64,000 nt of DNA from Dactylellina haptotyla. Lineage: Eukaryota; Ascomycota; Orbiliomycetes; Orbiliales; Orbiliaceae. Made by a program: the position numbers and the translations under genes. The notes under the pieces are model-generated. The model did no database searches and had not been told where the DNA came from. It saw nothing but the letters and a program-made list of their open reading frames with translations. Positions 24,201 to 37,570 of this stretch are shown piece after piece. The stretch lies in the NCBI GenBank assembly GCA_031310005.1, contig CM062384.1:3348001-3412000 (forward strand), given 5' to 3'. Every line of letters starts with the position of its first letter. Position 1 is the first letter of the stretch.

Positions 24201-24803
24201 TAAATTTAGTAACGCGTTCCATCGAATCTGACCGAGCATTGGTTTAATAAATATCTGACTAAGGAGGATTGCGACTGTTGATTTTCTAAGGGACCTTAGG
24301 CTCTATGCAACTGATACCGGGACCAATGGAATGGCATGGATAGTCCAGATGTTTGCTATTGCCCGCTACCAACTGCAGAAAAATGAATCATAGTTACAAT
24401 GTTCCCTACTCTTCGAGATTACAATATGGGGTGTTACGGTGGTATTTCGTATTTCTAACATTTGAGAAGGAGATTCGGGTTGTCTCGTAGGTCAAACACT
24501 CCGCGCGTGAAGGGTTCGGATGGAACGAGAGAGCCAGTTTACGGACCCGAGTTGGCATAATCCCCAACGCATCTCATTGACAAATGCAACAACGCTCTGG
24601 TACATATCTACAAATGTGTCTGTGGATATTCCGCGGTCAATTCAACCGGGGTCCCAATGAATTCACTGATAAAAAGCATTGCTGATACTGTATTAAGTGA
24701 AAGAGGAATAAGTTTGCCGCTATATTTCATTCTAGCACCTTTTGTATGCAAGAATTCGTATTAATAATACTTCCGTGTCACCGGAACAATTCAGAGAGCG
24801 GTC
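21283..24803. other. Gene-poor stretch, 3.5 kb
   Basis: AT-rich sequence with frames under 90 codons and no protein motifs. No tRNA or repeat family is visible. It includes the promoter of the Kre9-like gene at its left end. Old decayed repeats are possible but not identifiable by eye. Confidence 0.45.
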
Positions 24804-25528
24804 CTATGTTGAAGGAGCTACAACTGGCTCCCACTCAATTTCAACATCTTGACAATCGGCGGTACTACTTGGCCCGGTACCAAACTGGAAATTGATTCCA
24901 GGTCCTAGTCCAACAGAAGAATCAGTAGAACAACCACGCCACTTGCTTATCCCACCCAAAGTTAGCCGCCCTAAGGTGCTGAATCCGAATGCGGTTTCAT
25001 AGTCAACACCACCAGTACGATCGCAACTTGGCTGACTGAGGGGTCCAAAGGCGAGAGGAGCCAGATTACTGGTGAGATTTGGTCTCAACCCTCCCACAAT
25101 AGGGCTTTCCGAGTTGCTAACAAGCCAGAGACGGCCAGTGGAGTTTTCAAAATTGAACATGCTACCGGTTGCTTGCGCTTGGGGTGCTGGCCGAACCCTA
25201 TATGGGAAAAATGATTTGTTAAATACTTTTTCTTTTCTTTTATGTAGATTGGTATTACATCTTGGGAGCAACTTACACATCAAGAGGATTGACATATGCA
25301 TATCTGCTTCGATATGTCGCCCATTTCGCGATAAATTTAACTATCTTGTTTCCATTAAAGACTATCTGATAAATGAAAGTGCATATGGTGAGCTAAGAAC
25401 TTACGTCTTCCAGGGCCGTAGAGTGCCGAGGCCTGCCGAGCGACTTTATTTGGACTGTTCGCAGTCGGTGATGCAAATACCATCGTAGCGAGGGCAAAAG
25501 CGGCAGTAAAGCATGAGAAAAGCATCAT
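24804..25528 (-). CDS. Small secreted protein of unknown function, 200 aa
   Basis: Three exons, 25405-25528, 25277-25361 and 24804-25197, give 200 residues; phases 1 and 2 match across the junctions. The N-terminus is a clear signal peptide, MMLFSCFTAAFALATMVFAS, with a likely Kex2-type dibasic-like site in NKVARQ. The middle exon adds GNKIVKFIAKWATYRSRYAY, which is aromatic and basic. The C-terminal 130 residues are Gly/Ser/Pro-rich with three cysteines (PSCDRT, RGCSTD, ADCQDV). No named family is recognised. The size, signal and cysteines allow an effector-like or wall-associated role, but that is only inference. The exon model depends on the small 85-base middle exon, which is the weakest part. 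Confidence 0.7.
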
Positions 25529-28500
25529 GAGGTTTCAGATGAGAAGCTTGAATATTTTAGGGTACAGTGAAAACGGATTACGCTCGTTCTAGTTTCGATC
25601 TTTTGGTTTGTGTGAAATCTGGGTTACCAAGGCTTTAGGAGAACTGTCCCATCAAGGAGACAACATAACTCTTTATATCTAAGCAGAAAAACTCCGGGTA
25701 TACCAGTTGATATATCGAGATGTGTTTTCCACGACAATTGAACAACAGAAAGCATCTTTGTAGTATCGCTCATTTTCCGGCTTCCATTGTCACACCTATC
25801 GCGGATCTGGAACCAGTTCCTAGCGGAAATTTGCTATTCCTCAAACCGACCCCTCGCGTACAATGATCGCTCATGATCATAGGTCGCCGAGAAATTATGA
25901 GCGTCTAGATGGTAGCTTACGAAGTCGTACCAGAGGGAAGAATTTCCAGATCACAGGGCGTTCGGATTCGCTCAATGACATAACTTCGAGGAAGGACCAA
26001 AGTTAACCGGTTGTGCGCAGAAGCTCTATTGTGGTCGACCATGCGAGATGAATTGGAGATGTTGTGCTTGGGTCCAGCTTTGATGTCGACATGCAGGTGG
26101 TTCGTTATAGTTAATTAATCTCAGACAGATAAGAGGTGGTTATTGCCGTCATACTGATATTTCTTCAATAAGCCTTCGTTTCAGTCGACAAACACTGATA
26201 TTTCTCCCGTAATACAATTACACAATGAATTCATTTGAAGAATAGGACGTTTCCCAAGAAAGTGGCCCCTTTCCTCATTTGTGTGACAGATAACGGTTCG
26301 GCTTCTCTGTAGCACCAGCAAATGCCTCGTCCCGTTCTTGAACCGGAGCGGTTATATTTCAAATCTCCTGTAGTTCGAGTAATCCTCTAGCGCGCTCTAT
26401 TTGGGTGATTTTTATAACATTTTAAGTATGATCTTAATCATCGAAATTGAATACGAAAAGAACTCTATTTCTCTCGGTCGAGTAAGTGCGATACTTGGCA
26501 AGATTGAGGAATTCGCGCCCACAAACATGTCTTGACAGGGCCCTAAAGTGAAACAGTTCCGGGGACTGGGGTACGTCTTCCCAAGTGTCATCGTCGCGGT
26601 CCAATCCATCGTGTTGTGGTGGATCTAAGGCTCTTCTGCGTTCTTATCTGATAAATTTGTGCCGCCCGTCAGGTGCACGCTAAGGCTCAAAACGTACTAG
26701 CTTCGGGCCCGGATATGGGATACCTAGCTCTCCTGCCCTGCAGGGAAGAAGCGTCCTCCAATGAAGGATCCACCACGGAAGCGTCAGCAAATAACAGAGC
26801 AACAGCGCAATTCACGCACCCCGACCGTGTTCCAGGAACTGCAGATTAGGGCAAAACACGTTAAGCTTACGGACGGGGAAGTCAAAGTCCTGAACGGGTG
26901 ACAGGCTTCAAGGGTTCTGAACCGAATAGCTCGAACCATCGCTCTGGTATAGCACCTGCTAGCGAGTGCTATACATCACGTCTTGGAGTACAACAACTCT
27001 TCCAAATTTTAGCAAAATTTACTTCATAAACATTGAGAATTAATATAATATTATTTCAGTACTTCAGGCAAATATCTAAAATGAGCCGAAAATAGAATGA
27101 AGAGTGAAAGATCAACAGGCTCGAGATCTTTGCTTGTGAGCCTCCCATAGCTATAGCTTGTTAGAGCTATTGCAGTCACACGCGAGGAAAAGAAGCGATT
27201 AGGTCAGCGAAGGTATTTTTTAGCGAACTGAGACCTGGGGACCATGCACGAAGTTTTGGCCCTCGGAGACCCGCTACGGGGAACCTCGGGCTAAGGTCGA
27301 AAACATTACTGATCAACAAATCTCAAGGACCAAAACCCGTCATAGGCCTCCAATTACCGAGTATTTTTAGCAACCACCTTTAACTTTTCCGTCGACCATA
27401 GGTTTTATTCGCATGACGTGACAAAAGAGATCTAAAGAAAATCAAGGAATAATTAGGTTCCCATTGCCTAACAAACGTCGGCCTCAACATAGAGGAATAT
27501 CATGAATGAATTCAGTTGAATCACAAAACAAATCTTATCGCTCCAGGGTGATTAGTATCCTCAGTTGAGTCCCAACGCGAAATCACAGAGGGACTAAACT
27601 TTTCGGTTGCTGCGCACAGAGTCGGAACTTGGGTTTGCCCGTCGCCGGCACACACACCGCGCTAGCCTTGGGGCCCAAACCAGAAGCTTGGATACTAGGA
27701 TTGATGCCGCGGAACCCCGTCGTACAGGTTGTGTATCTGCACAGGTGACTACAACTGGAATCATCTTCATATTAGGGAACCGAGAATTTTAAATAGGAAT
27801 GCGATGTACCGATGACTAAGTCAAAGGTTTTAGGCCGACTATCAAGCTACCTGCAGCTGCACAGAAATGTTCCGAGAAGAGCTAGAACACGCAAATCAGA
27901 TGCTTCCATGTTGTGTCTCTGGAGATGCATATGACGCATGGGGCCCGTTCACCAACTGTCTTCCATCTGCAAGGCTAAATGCGAACCTAATTAATTCACC
28001 CAGGCCGCTGCCGGTCCAACAATTAACCCTTGAATGTTGTGTTGCGAAGGTTCAATTGAGCACCGCCTGTCTCATCGATCGGCATCGCGACGGGGTGCGC
28101 CGGTGCACAGTCGTTCGGACCTGCTGGGAATTGGGAGTTGCAAGTTGTGTGGGTTCGAGAACGGACCTGAGGGGCGCGGCTAACGGGCGCGCTGGTCAAG
28201 TTAATCCTACTGCGGCGACAGGCAACCGTTGAAATGTGATTCTTCGGGACACAGCCCTACATCGGTAATCGATCGTAAATAAGCCATCTAGGGAGGGGCT
28301 TCTAACCAAACTTATTGGAGGCTTAGGGAACACGGGATGAATGATAACAGTCTTTGAAAATCACAGCCCTTTGAGAATCGTAGGAACATTCTGGTTTCAG
28401 ATACTAGTAAATTCGATACGGTGGGCAGCTGAGGTTCGCTCGCCATGGAATCGCTAAAAGAATACCAATACAAGAGGCGACGAGCAGCATTGGGAGTGAG

Positions 28501-28802
28501 GTTAACAGAAAGGAACAAGGGAAACAAATATCGACCAAACGCCATTTCTGATAGTAGAAAACAGTGTAAAAATATAGACATATGAGTAAAATATGCAAAG
28601 AAAGTAAGTATGTACGAAAGAAGGAACGGCGCAAAACAAATAAACAATGTACACCATGGCTGGAAATGTAAAAACACCAAAATATCTGTAAAGACCCATA
28701 AAAAATGCTCGCTTTTTGTAAACCTACCCTGGTATCACCCTGCTTGTAGAAAAATAAGAAGAAAAAGGACTTTGAGAAACCGTAAAATTTGGTAAAATCG
28801 AG
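25529..28802. other. Gene-poor stretch, 3.3 kb
   Basis: No gene is supported. A perfect 9-base inverted repeat with a 10-base loop lies at 26947-26974. A 46-codon frame at 26761-26901 starts MKDPPRKRQQITEQQR, faintly like the N-terminus of pogo/Fot1-type transposases, but it has no continuation. The right end is the 3' flank of the bZIP gene. Confidence 0.45.
26947..26974. repeat. Perfect hairpin, 9-bp arms
   Basis: GTATAGCAC at 26947-26955 and its exact reverse complement GTGCTATAC at 26966-26974 flank a 10-base loop. It lies in gene-poor DNA, so a role as terminator or attenuator is unlikely; an element end or chance are alternatives. Confidence 0.6.
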
Positions 28803-30166
28803 TTAAGTCGAAGTTGAGAAACCCTTCTCCCCAAGAGTCTTTTCGTCGGACCCTAGGGTGAGCTTCGGATCCCCTCTCTGGCTCCGCCAGTAATTGCTTC
28901 GTCCGATGACGTCGCGGTCTAACGCCCACCACCAGATTGTGAAAAACTTCTGTCCGACCTCCCAGCCGCTCCCGTCAAAGGCGTTGGTTCCGTTGACTCT
29001 CACACCTTCACATCCGTCTTCTTCAGAGTTTTCCATATCGTAGATGAGACGTAAAAGATCCAGTCGTTCGGATTTATGGATCGGCCACATGCTTTCGTCC
29101 ATATTGAATGTCGTGATAAGTCTATCGCGAACTTTAGGCCAAGGTAGTAAATCTAACATTGGATGATGCGGAATCGTGAGCTGTGTGGCGGTCGGCCGAA
29201 TATCTGCAGGTAGCTCATGATGCTGTATACTCGTCGAACCGTAAAACGGACTTGTTGCCGTAAAGTCCCATAGGAGATGGGAGACTTTGAGCCTTTGGGC
29301 GATCATAGTGCACGCGCGGAGCAGACTGAAAGCCGGGATGCTGAGGTTTGCCTCGTCAGGAAAATTGAACGAAGTAGAGGTGAAGGACTGTAAGAAATCC
29401 CCAATGTCGGGGAGGGGCTGGGTAGGGACAGAAGAGGAAGAAGGTACCTCTTGAGGGCCGCTCGCTTGAGCTAGCATCCAGTTTTCAAGAACTTCCGATC
29501 CAAAGGCCCCAGGGTCGGATTCACTGGAAGCCGACAATGCGTGCTCCACCACAGTCGGATTTCCGAACGCATCAAACACTTCCGACGGACTTGTTAGTGA
29601 TACAGCTGATTGTGTATCTAGAGATTTCGCGTAGAGGGCGGCTTCGAGTTCCATAACGCGCCGGCGGAGATACGCAAGTTCACGAGCATTGTCCGATCTG
29701 TCGGATGGAATTGGTTCCCAATCCGTTGGACTCATCTCTTTCCCTGGTGTCATACCGGTATGGTGCTTCTGTCTTTCGACTTGCATTTGCAGCTCGAGCT
29801 GATGTTCCCTCTTTCTCTTGCCTGTGATTCCACCGACCTCGGGTCAGTATACCTAAACTCTATGCCGGAACTAAATTTCTTCCGCTGGGGGGTTACAAAA
29901 CACGAGCTAGTCTCGATTCTCAACACAATTTCCAAGGTAGGAATTCATATTTTCATAGGATTGTAGGCTTTGTAGGTGAAGGGGGATATTGAACTTGTTT
30001 ACGCACGGTATCTTCTTTGAGCGAGAACATTCAGAACGCGCTTTCTTTCAGCTGGATCTTCGATATGGTCTAAGCGTTCATCACTGGCACCCGCAACATC
30101 GGGAACAGGCACGGGCGATTTTCGCTTGGATACTTTGTTCTGGGCGGACATGTTCAGTTCTGCCAT
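28803..30166 (-). CDS. bZIP transcription factor with DUF3425
   Basis: Two exons, 30007-30166 and 28803-29821, encode 392 residues; the 185-base intron lies in phase 1 inside the basic region. Splicing rebuilds the bZIP signature N46-V-L-A-Q-R-R-Y-R54 followed by KRKRE. A short zipper-like heptad run follows at about 100-118 (ELAYLRRRVMELEAAL), displaced from the basic region by an unusual 40-residue spacer. The C-terminal half, about 215-380, is DUF3425, with AQRLKVSHLLWDF, LPADIRPTATQL, HHPMLDLLPWP and a closing Trp-rich segment (FFTIWWWALDRDV). The family comprises fungal nuclear regulators of stress and secondary metabolism; the target genes here are unknown. The ATG at 30166 is the first in frame; an internal ATG at residue 6 is an alternative. 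Confidence 0.9.
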
Positions 30167-33100
30167 GTATAACACTGACACACGACAGGACTTGAATTTT
30201 TCCTTGTACGGGAAAAACGATTCGTATTTTTGCAGAGCCGATATAGAATATATCGGCGCCGCAATGTCCAAAAATCGGTTTTCGGCAACTAAGCCTGCTG
30301 AATTGTGGAATCCAGGGCAAATCTGAGGTGTTTGTGTTGTTGTAGGTGTGAATAACGTTGGGTTACTAAGAAATTACCAATACGAGAGGCGAGGGAAAAA
30401 TAAGAGTAGGGCTGCTGCAAACAAAATAATAATAAAAAGAGGCGTGTGCCTTAGGCTTGGTGCGTGGAACGCAAAATTGGTGGTGGTGGTAGTTTGTAAC
30501 GGAGTAGTAAGCTGGCCTGGGAAAAAAGGAGGCTCTTTTCGGGGTTCTTCGATGCCTATTATAAGACCTTTCTTCAAGCTGCTTTCCTACCGTCCGGCGG
30601 CCATGAGACAGCAGGAACCCTTTTAAGTTGGCTCCATGGTTAAGCCGAATGAAGCTTTGGCCGTGAAAAGTTGATGAACCCCGCCAAGCACTGGGAAAAC
30701 ATAACGTTATGCCACTTCGCTCCAAGGGTGGAGGGAACAGCCATGTTCTCTCTTTCCACTTGGTCCCTTTTCCAGAGAGGACTCACAGAAACCAGGTAAA
30801 CTAACGCCTCCCCCTCGCGTGAAAAAGAAAATCAAGCCCCGTCCGGGTGCAAGTGCGTGTGCGAGTCTGCGAGTGCTCAGCGATTGTGTCCACCCCGCCA
30901 TCATGGCTGATTTGGATTTCCTAAGCCTTGTCGACGATAGGTAGACCGTCTAGTCTTAGGCAACCTCGCAACCGCTAACCAGAGCTACGGACCACCGTCA
31001 CCGCGGGCCATTGACTAAGCAGCCCAGTAGACCCAACGCAAGGACCCAAACCCATCAGTCCAAGTATTTCAAAAACATCCCGGTCCTTGGAACCAGTAGA
31101 AACAAGATCAGAAACACAGGAGAACAAGGTCCGACCAGACCAGGCTTCGCTTTTGACATTTTGTTTCCATCGCGTCTAACCGATTTCTCGCTAATTCGGA
31201 AGCCTTGAATCGAATTTACCCTCGACTCTTTATGCCCTCCGTATGCACATTAATTACATACACATTCGCTCATCTGATCCGCAATCCAAACCTTGTTCCT
31301 CGAGGAGCCGCTCGAGCGGTACAACGAACGTGCTAGGTGTCCAACTTGCATGCATATCGACGTTTGCGACGACATATGATAAGTTCTCCCTAAGAATTAA
31401 TTCCTCTTTTTATCCCCCCGCAAGATCAGCCAGCGTGACTCAAGGCAGGAAGCCTAAGCGATAATTTGTATTCGCAGCAAACATGATCGATTATTTTTAG
31501 ATTTAATTTTCCCCCCCCTCCCATCTCTTCGTCTACATCCGATCACTATCTTGCCGTTGCATCTCTTGGGTCGCAAGCGTCATGTAACTTGCGTGTGTAG
31601 ATGTGCGTATGTTGTATTGCGTACTCGCATTTGAGTCCGAAACTAACAGCCCTGGCGAAAACGTAAACCGCCACGAGAACGACTACGATTAATTGTTTTT
31701 TCCGCCTCTTTTCCCACTCTCTTGACTGAATTAATAATCCAATCTCTTGGTATTAATTGTATACATGTATTTTAGCACCCCGGAGACATGTGAAGCAGCA
31801 AGATGCCTAGGCTGAATCCTTAAAACACTCAGTAAAGATGGAATTTTGGGGAAGACGTAGCGGGGTTGACTAAGCTCCGGGCGCTGTGAAACCACAAATC
31901 GCCTCACGAACCGGCATACGGTGTTGCTTATTTCTCTGAGCCTTAGCCTGTCAAACTCCACTATTAAGGATCTGGCTATTTTTCTCGTAGCAGGCATGGG
32001 AGATCCCAGGAGGTTCTGCCGCCTGGGGTTTAGAACCTTACGCCCTGGGCCATGGGGCACACGGGAAAAAAATAAATAGCCTGCGACGTTCTATACCCGC
32101 CTTCCAGACATTACGAAGATGCTCAGGGCTTTAGGTCGCGAGTCGAAGGTTAGGGCCCACTCAAATAAGGCGTTCTAGCCTGTAAGATCCCTGGTCAAGA
32201 AGCACCTCTCGTCCGTGCTCATGTGTATTGAATGTACAAGTTCTTCCGTGAGGTATATAGACAGATCTTCTCATTTATCGATTTTAGAATATCTAAATCC
32301 TTAAGTCTATACCGCCTTTTGATTTGAAAAACCCATTCTCGTGGGTTTTAGGCCCTCCACTTTTCTTGGTTCTATGAGTGGTGAGGTTGCAATGCTAAAG
32401 GCCAAGAAGATCACATTGTCAGTCCAGTCCTTCGGCAACCGAATGACAAAGCTGTCATGAGCATTAACTTAGCGCCCTACAAATGAAATGTAACCGACTT
32501 CGTGCAGAATCTAAGAAAAGGGGGGTACATGGTATCCATATGCTGAAGCTTCGGGTGGGCTACTCCGTCTTTCGAACTAGGAAAATACATTCGATCGACC
32601 AATGGGGGAACGGCATCGGCGGACCGACGACGGGCAACCACACCTCTGTTGCTTTGAGACTTAGCCCTTATCAATGCATGTAAAAAGCAAGCAGCTATTC
32701 TCCATTCCTTGATTCATTTTGGACCATTCCCGCTTCTACCTCCTTGACAAATCTTATTTTAAGCCGCCTATTCACGGTATACTATCGCGGGATGATATAG
32801 AATTGAACGTGTCAAAGATTGATCTTGCATGTTCGATTTAACGTGTCCGGCTCTTGAATCATGGCAAGATGCCTTGACTACCGGTAAGACTGCTATTACA
32901 CAAGTACAAGCACGATGTCCTGTAAGGTGGCTGACTATCAGGCCCTTGTTATTGCGGTTTGCTTCGGTGACATCAAGCTAACTTGAACCGTTCAACCAAA
33001 CATCTCCGTTCTATGAAACAATTCAAGAGCGATTCTGCAAGGCGTGGTAATCCTAATCTAGAGAACCAAAAGATTGCGAATTCTTTTGTAAGGCAAAATT

Positions 33101-35308
33101 CATCGTCTCCACCGCCTCAAGTATAAGACGGGGGAAATCGAAATTGCGGCCGCGACACAGCAATTTATGAAGTCCAATTAAACGGGCTGGGGTCAAGGTG
33201 CAGGCATCGAGCTTAGGATGATGGCATGCCCTGGTGAGGCTCATCCCACGTGTTATTGGTATATACTCGCCGAATATCATTGCTACAGCCATGTCTAAGA
33301 CCTGCTGAAGATCTTATGCAGTTGCAAGAACAACATTCTCATCTAGTTTCGTCTTGAGCCCCAGTCGAAAATGCTTAGGTTCATCAAACCGGCACCAATG
33401 GAGTGATGAATATTTGGCCTTACCTCATCATACGTGTAGAAGCATTCCTAATGGCTCTAGAAAGAGAAGATCTATCGGCTGCGCCGATATGAAAGTCGGA
33501 AGTTGGCGCCGAGTAGCTTGTGGCTATGAACGATATGCATATATGCGCGTACTGTATACACGTACACGTACTTTCCAACCTAAAAGTTTTGATGAAAAGG
33601 TAAACATAAACTTGTACTGTTCGCATCAAACGGAATTTAGGGTTTTTCGTAGCTGCATTGGTGAATTATATGCGTACCTGTTGTATTCAAGTCGCTAGTG
33701 TTATACATACGTACTTGGGCTTACGTATATTATGTAAGGCGGACTCGAAGGTTCTGTTGCAGCAAAAAAAGACCAAAAACAGGCCATATTCCGCTTACCA
33801 AAACCGACATCCTAAACAACCTCCGATAGAAGAATTTAAGGTGCTTAACTAAGCCGTTGGGGTGGAAACCGGAGCTCCCGCTGCAATTCGTAAACCACTT
33901 ACGACCAGGCGGCTTCTTGGTGTTGCAGAATGTTTCCAACACCTGATTGCTGTGCAGTGGCTTCGACGTTTCCAAGCCCATCCGGATTGACGAGATCGGG
34001 GCAAAAGGCACACCGACGGTCGCATTTCGTTTAATCTTTCTTTGCCACACAAAAAATATTTCCTCGCTCGTTCCGAACTCCTGTGCTACATCGACTTAGA
34101 CGCACTTGCATATGTATCATGCCGCATGTTGCGCTGCGCTAATGGCCTGCCGCTGACTCTCACCCACTGACATAATATTGCACCGACGCCCAGATTAAAT
34201 CGTATTCGCAAGAAAAGAAGAGATTTTTCTCCTCCGATAATGACGAGAAGCCAGGGAAAAGATTGCCTTCTTCGAAAGTGCTAACCACAAACAATTACAC
34301 CCTATTGCGAATGCGAAACCAAATATCCACAAGGCATAACGCGAGTCCCCTGCAACCTTATAACGTTATCGTGACATGACCCTTACAATAGGAATTGTCC
34401 GATATGTGTTGGGAGTCAAAAAAAGAACACAAAGAAAGAAAGCTCGTTCTTGGCTATATCACCCGTGTTATCAAGGAAAAGAAAAAATACAAGCATCTGC
34501 TTACAAAAAACTCACAGAGCCGCTGCAGCCCCAAGCCAAGGCACCAACCGACCAAGCTAAATGTGGCAACCTCAGTGTCGTTCTTTGTTCCTAAGGATCC
34601 GAAAAGCATCTCGAACTTTGCTAAATAATGGTACAAGTGTATGTGCTGACTCCCGTATATGACCGATTGGGCGGAGGGATTGATGACTTGAACGGATGAA
34701 ATAATTTGAAACGACGCCTGCTATTGCAGTTTTGAACGTCATAGTTATCTATTACTAGGAACTAAAGAATTGTAATTCTAATTGAAGATGCCAAGGCATC
34801 AGTAAACATTATGGTTGAAGACTAGCTGGCGCTTCATCCTCCATCGAGTGCGGTATAATCCACGACAATTACAATGCTAACGAGTAAGGTAGCTATGGAA
34901 AAACAAAAGAAAAGGGGTGATAAGATGAACATAGAATGTGAAAAGCGCAATAAAAAATATTGAAGGAAACGGGAAGATGCTAGGTAGCGTCCGTATATTC
35001 CCTTGGGAAGGCACGAGCTTTCGATTATTACCAATTATCAGCCGCAATGGTTATCGCCTCCCGAGATTTTAAAGAAAGGGAAAATGGACGGGAGTCCTGA
35101 AATCCTACTCGCCATCCGTACTGGAGTTTGTCTTCCTTCTGAGCCTATATTCGTTCTGATATCCCTGGGGTGGGATCTCATGACCGTGCCGATGGCATCG
35201 TTTTCTCCTGCACTTGGTTCCTCCAATACCGTTGCTCCTACGCATATTCCAAGGAAATTTGCCCCGTATCAGCGAAATATCCTGATACAACTCCTGTGCT
35301 CTCGTCCC
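30167..35308. other. Gene-poor stretch, 5.1 kb
   Basis: This is the longest gap in the window. The left part is the bZIP promoter and the right part is the 3' flank of the DUF2235 gene. Frames up to about 120 codons show no domain. A C-rich run lies near 31511. Nothing else is supported. Confidence 0.4.
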
Positions 35309-37570
35309 TTATTTCTTTTTCTCTTTCATTTTCTTGAGTGGGTCGACATCTACTTTGAACGTATAGTGGTCCCGGTTCGTGAGCAGCTTTGGAACCTCGT
35401 TGTCCTTGAGAATTCCGGCTTCATGCAGCGCTACCAGGGATGGGTGGATATCTGCGTCGGCTGGAATGTCCCTCATAGCCCCAAAGTTTGGTGGCCAATA
35501 ACGTGGGACCCATTTGCCATGCTCGTACTCCAGTCTGGATATGAAGGGCATAACCTCTAGCGATCCCCAGCGAGAAGTTAGTGACCACGTCAGCAAAAGG
35601 TTTCCGGAAATATATTTCCTTGTTACTTTCGAACATGCAAAGGCAAACCGGAGAGGAAAGCGGGATATTTCCCAACTTTGTTTCTTTTTCTCGAGGGAGA
35701 GGGGGGGCTATCTTCAAAAAAAAGGGTGAAGGTCGCTCACCTAGGGCCCACCATCCAAGCACGGAGTACCACTTGAGACCTCCTCCAAAACTGAGCGGGT
35801 CATGGGGGGCCATGCCCTTCACATCATCGATCTCTCCTCTGCCAAGCTGGCGAAGGTGCTCTTCAAACTTGAGCTCCGCTTCGTGTGCCTTCTGCTCTAA
35901 CACCCACTCATCCGGCTGGGTAAAGTCAAGCTTGTTTTCGGTATTTGGTAGATTCCGAACCTCTTCTAGCATCCATGCGAGAGGTATATCGCTCAAAGCG
36001 CGCCTCTGCTCTTGGTTTTTACCCCAACCCCCACCGACGTCGCCGTGGTTCCCACAAAAGTAAACTTCTTTGAGATCAGCATGGTCTATGAAGCCTTTGT
36101 AAAGGGCGGGTTTGAACTTCAGGCGACGTTCATGCACGCTGACAGCATGTCGAATGTGAGTAGCAGAAGATCCCATCGGTATATATGTATACGATTTTCT
36201 CCAGAAAGGAGGTTCTAGTTGACCAACAGAGTTGACGCAGTCGAACAAACCAAGGAAATGGACCTACATAGTGCATACGCACATACCCGGTTAATATCAC
36301 ACAGTACACCAATGCACACGCATCCATCGACTGCAATAGACAGCTCCTTCGTTACATCGCCATAGTTTCTCAAAACAACTGCTGCTGCAATCGATGCCAA
36401 GTTGTAGTACGAAAAGGGAACCGATGGGTGTGCACTCACATTTACCCCACTTCGCGAGAAGGTCTTTTTGAACTTCCTCATGAAGGTACGTCTCTTCTCG
36501 TCCTGAGCGCTTCCATCGTGCCTGGAGGTCTGGAAAGCACTAAATGTCTTCCAGCCGAACTCGATCATTTCCTCGTTACCACGCGATAGAAGACCCACGC
36601 CGGCCAACATCTCGGACAAGAAACGGGCGGTATATGCACCACGGGAGAACCCAAAGATGTAGATACAGTCACCGGGGTTGTAGTACTTCATGATGAAGGA
36701 GTATCCTGCAATCACATGGGTCTTGAAGCTGGTTCCAACGGCCTGGTCGACAACCGTCTTGATCTTGTCGCCCATGCGGCCGATAAAGGTGGTCGATTCA
36801 TTCTGGACGTATGTCCCGATACCGGCTGTAGGAGTAAGTTTCGTCAGTCAATCCAGCACCAAAGAGATCAAGAGCATCCTCGCTATAATCTATGGCCCTG
36901 CCAGTTCGGATACAACACCGGAAAGTGTTGTCCTAATTTGTTGTGTTGCTCGCTCGAGGCTACATAATTTCGATGCGCGAAAAAAGCGTCGATGCGGGAG
37001 GAGGAATGGACAGCGTAAAGCGCCCATGGGACTACCTACGTTGATAGTAATGAAACTGATTCTCTGATGTTCTGTCCAGGAGTTCATATATTCTGACAAT
37101 GTTGGAATCCTATCGTCGTTTCCCGTCAGCACCGGCACTTCATTACTTCCTCTCTCGTATTTTTCGGGGCTACCGAAAGGATCGATCATATTGTCCGTCT
37201 TATTAAACGTCAACCCGGGTTCGCGGGACGGAACTTACAGTGTCGTCTCCGTGGAACTTGTTACCTGGAAACTCGGACGGCTGTCAGATCTCGATACACG
37301 AAGCCGATCAAACTATAAGAGGATGCTCCCTAGCCCGTACGTACCTGTGCCGTCGAGACATAGAACAATCTTTCTCTGCTTTGTAAAGTCGATATGGCCG
37401 TGGAGTCCCGAGTCGCAGGTGGAGATCGAAGACGGCCGCTGCAGCTTTTCGGTTCCTTCTCTCTCGCCATTGATCGGCTCGATTGGATCTCGTGGCTCGG
37501 GTTGTTGTGCCTCCTGTGCGCCCGGCCCCACTGGCGTCTCAACCATTGCGACACGTTCAATGGACTCCAT
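35309..37570 (-). CDS. DUF2235 alpha/beta hydrolase (Tle1-like lipase fold)
   Basis: Six exons, 37345-37570, 37239-37264, 37040-37109, 36440-36825, 35741-36263 and 35309-35556, give 492 residues. The second exon is a 26-base microexon encoding NKFHGDDT. All phases agree, and splicing restores the family run RKIVLCLDGTGNKF and then DSNIVRIYELLDRT. The nucleophile is S168 in IFGFSRGAYTAR. D244 in FLGLFDCVNSVG and H309 in GNHGDVGGGW are the likely remaining catalytic residues. DUF2235 is the catalytic domain of bacterial type VI phospholipase effectors (Tle1) and is widespread in fungi, where its substrates are unknown. Residues 1-60 are a Pro/Glu-rich leader without a signal peptide, so a cytosolic location is inferred. 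The C-terminus is lysine-rich (KKMKEKKK). The protein looks intact. Confidence 0.93.

Noticed and set aside
26761-26901. 46-codon frame resembling a pogo/Fot1 transposase N-terminus
   Set aside because: Only a short KRQQITEQQR-like similarity is seen, with no downstream transposase motifs or terminal repeats.
27867-28232. 121-codon + frame with several cysteines
   Set aside because: It has no signal peptide, domain or splice continuation, and its composition resembles random translation.
28312-28680. Hydrophobic 122-codon minus-strand frame after the bZIP gene
   Set aside because: It lies in the bZIP 3' flank, is AT-rich and reads as Phe/Leu-rich by composition; no membrane family is recognised.
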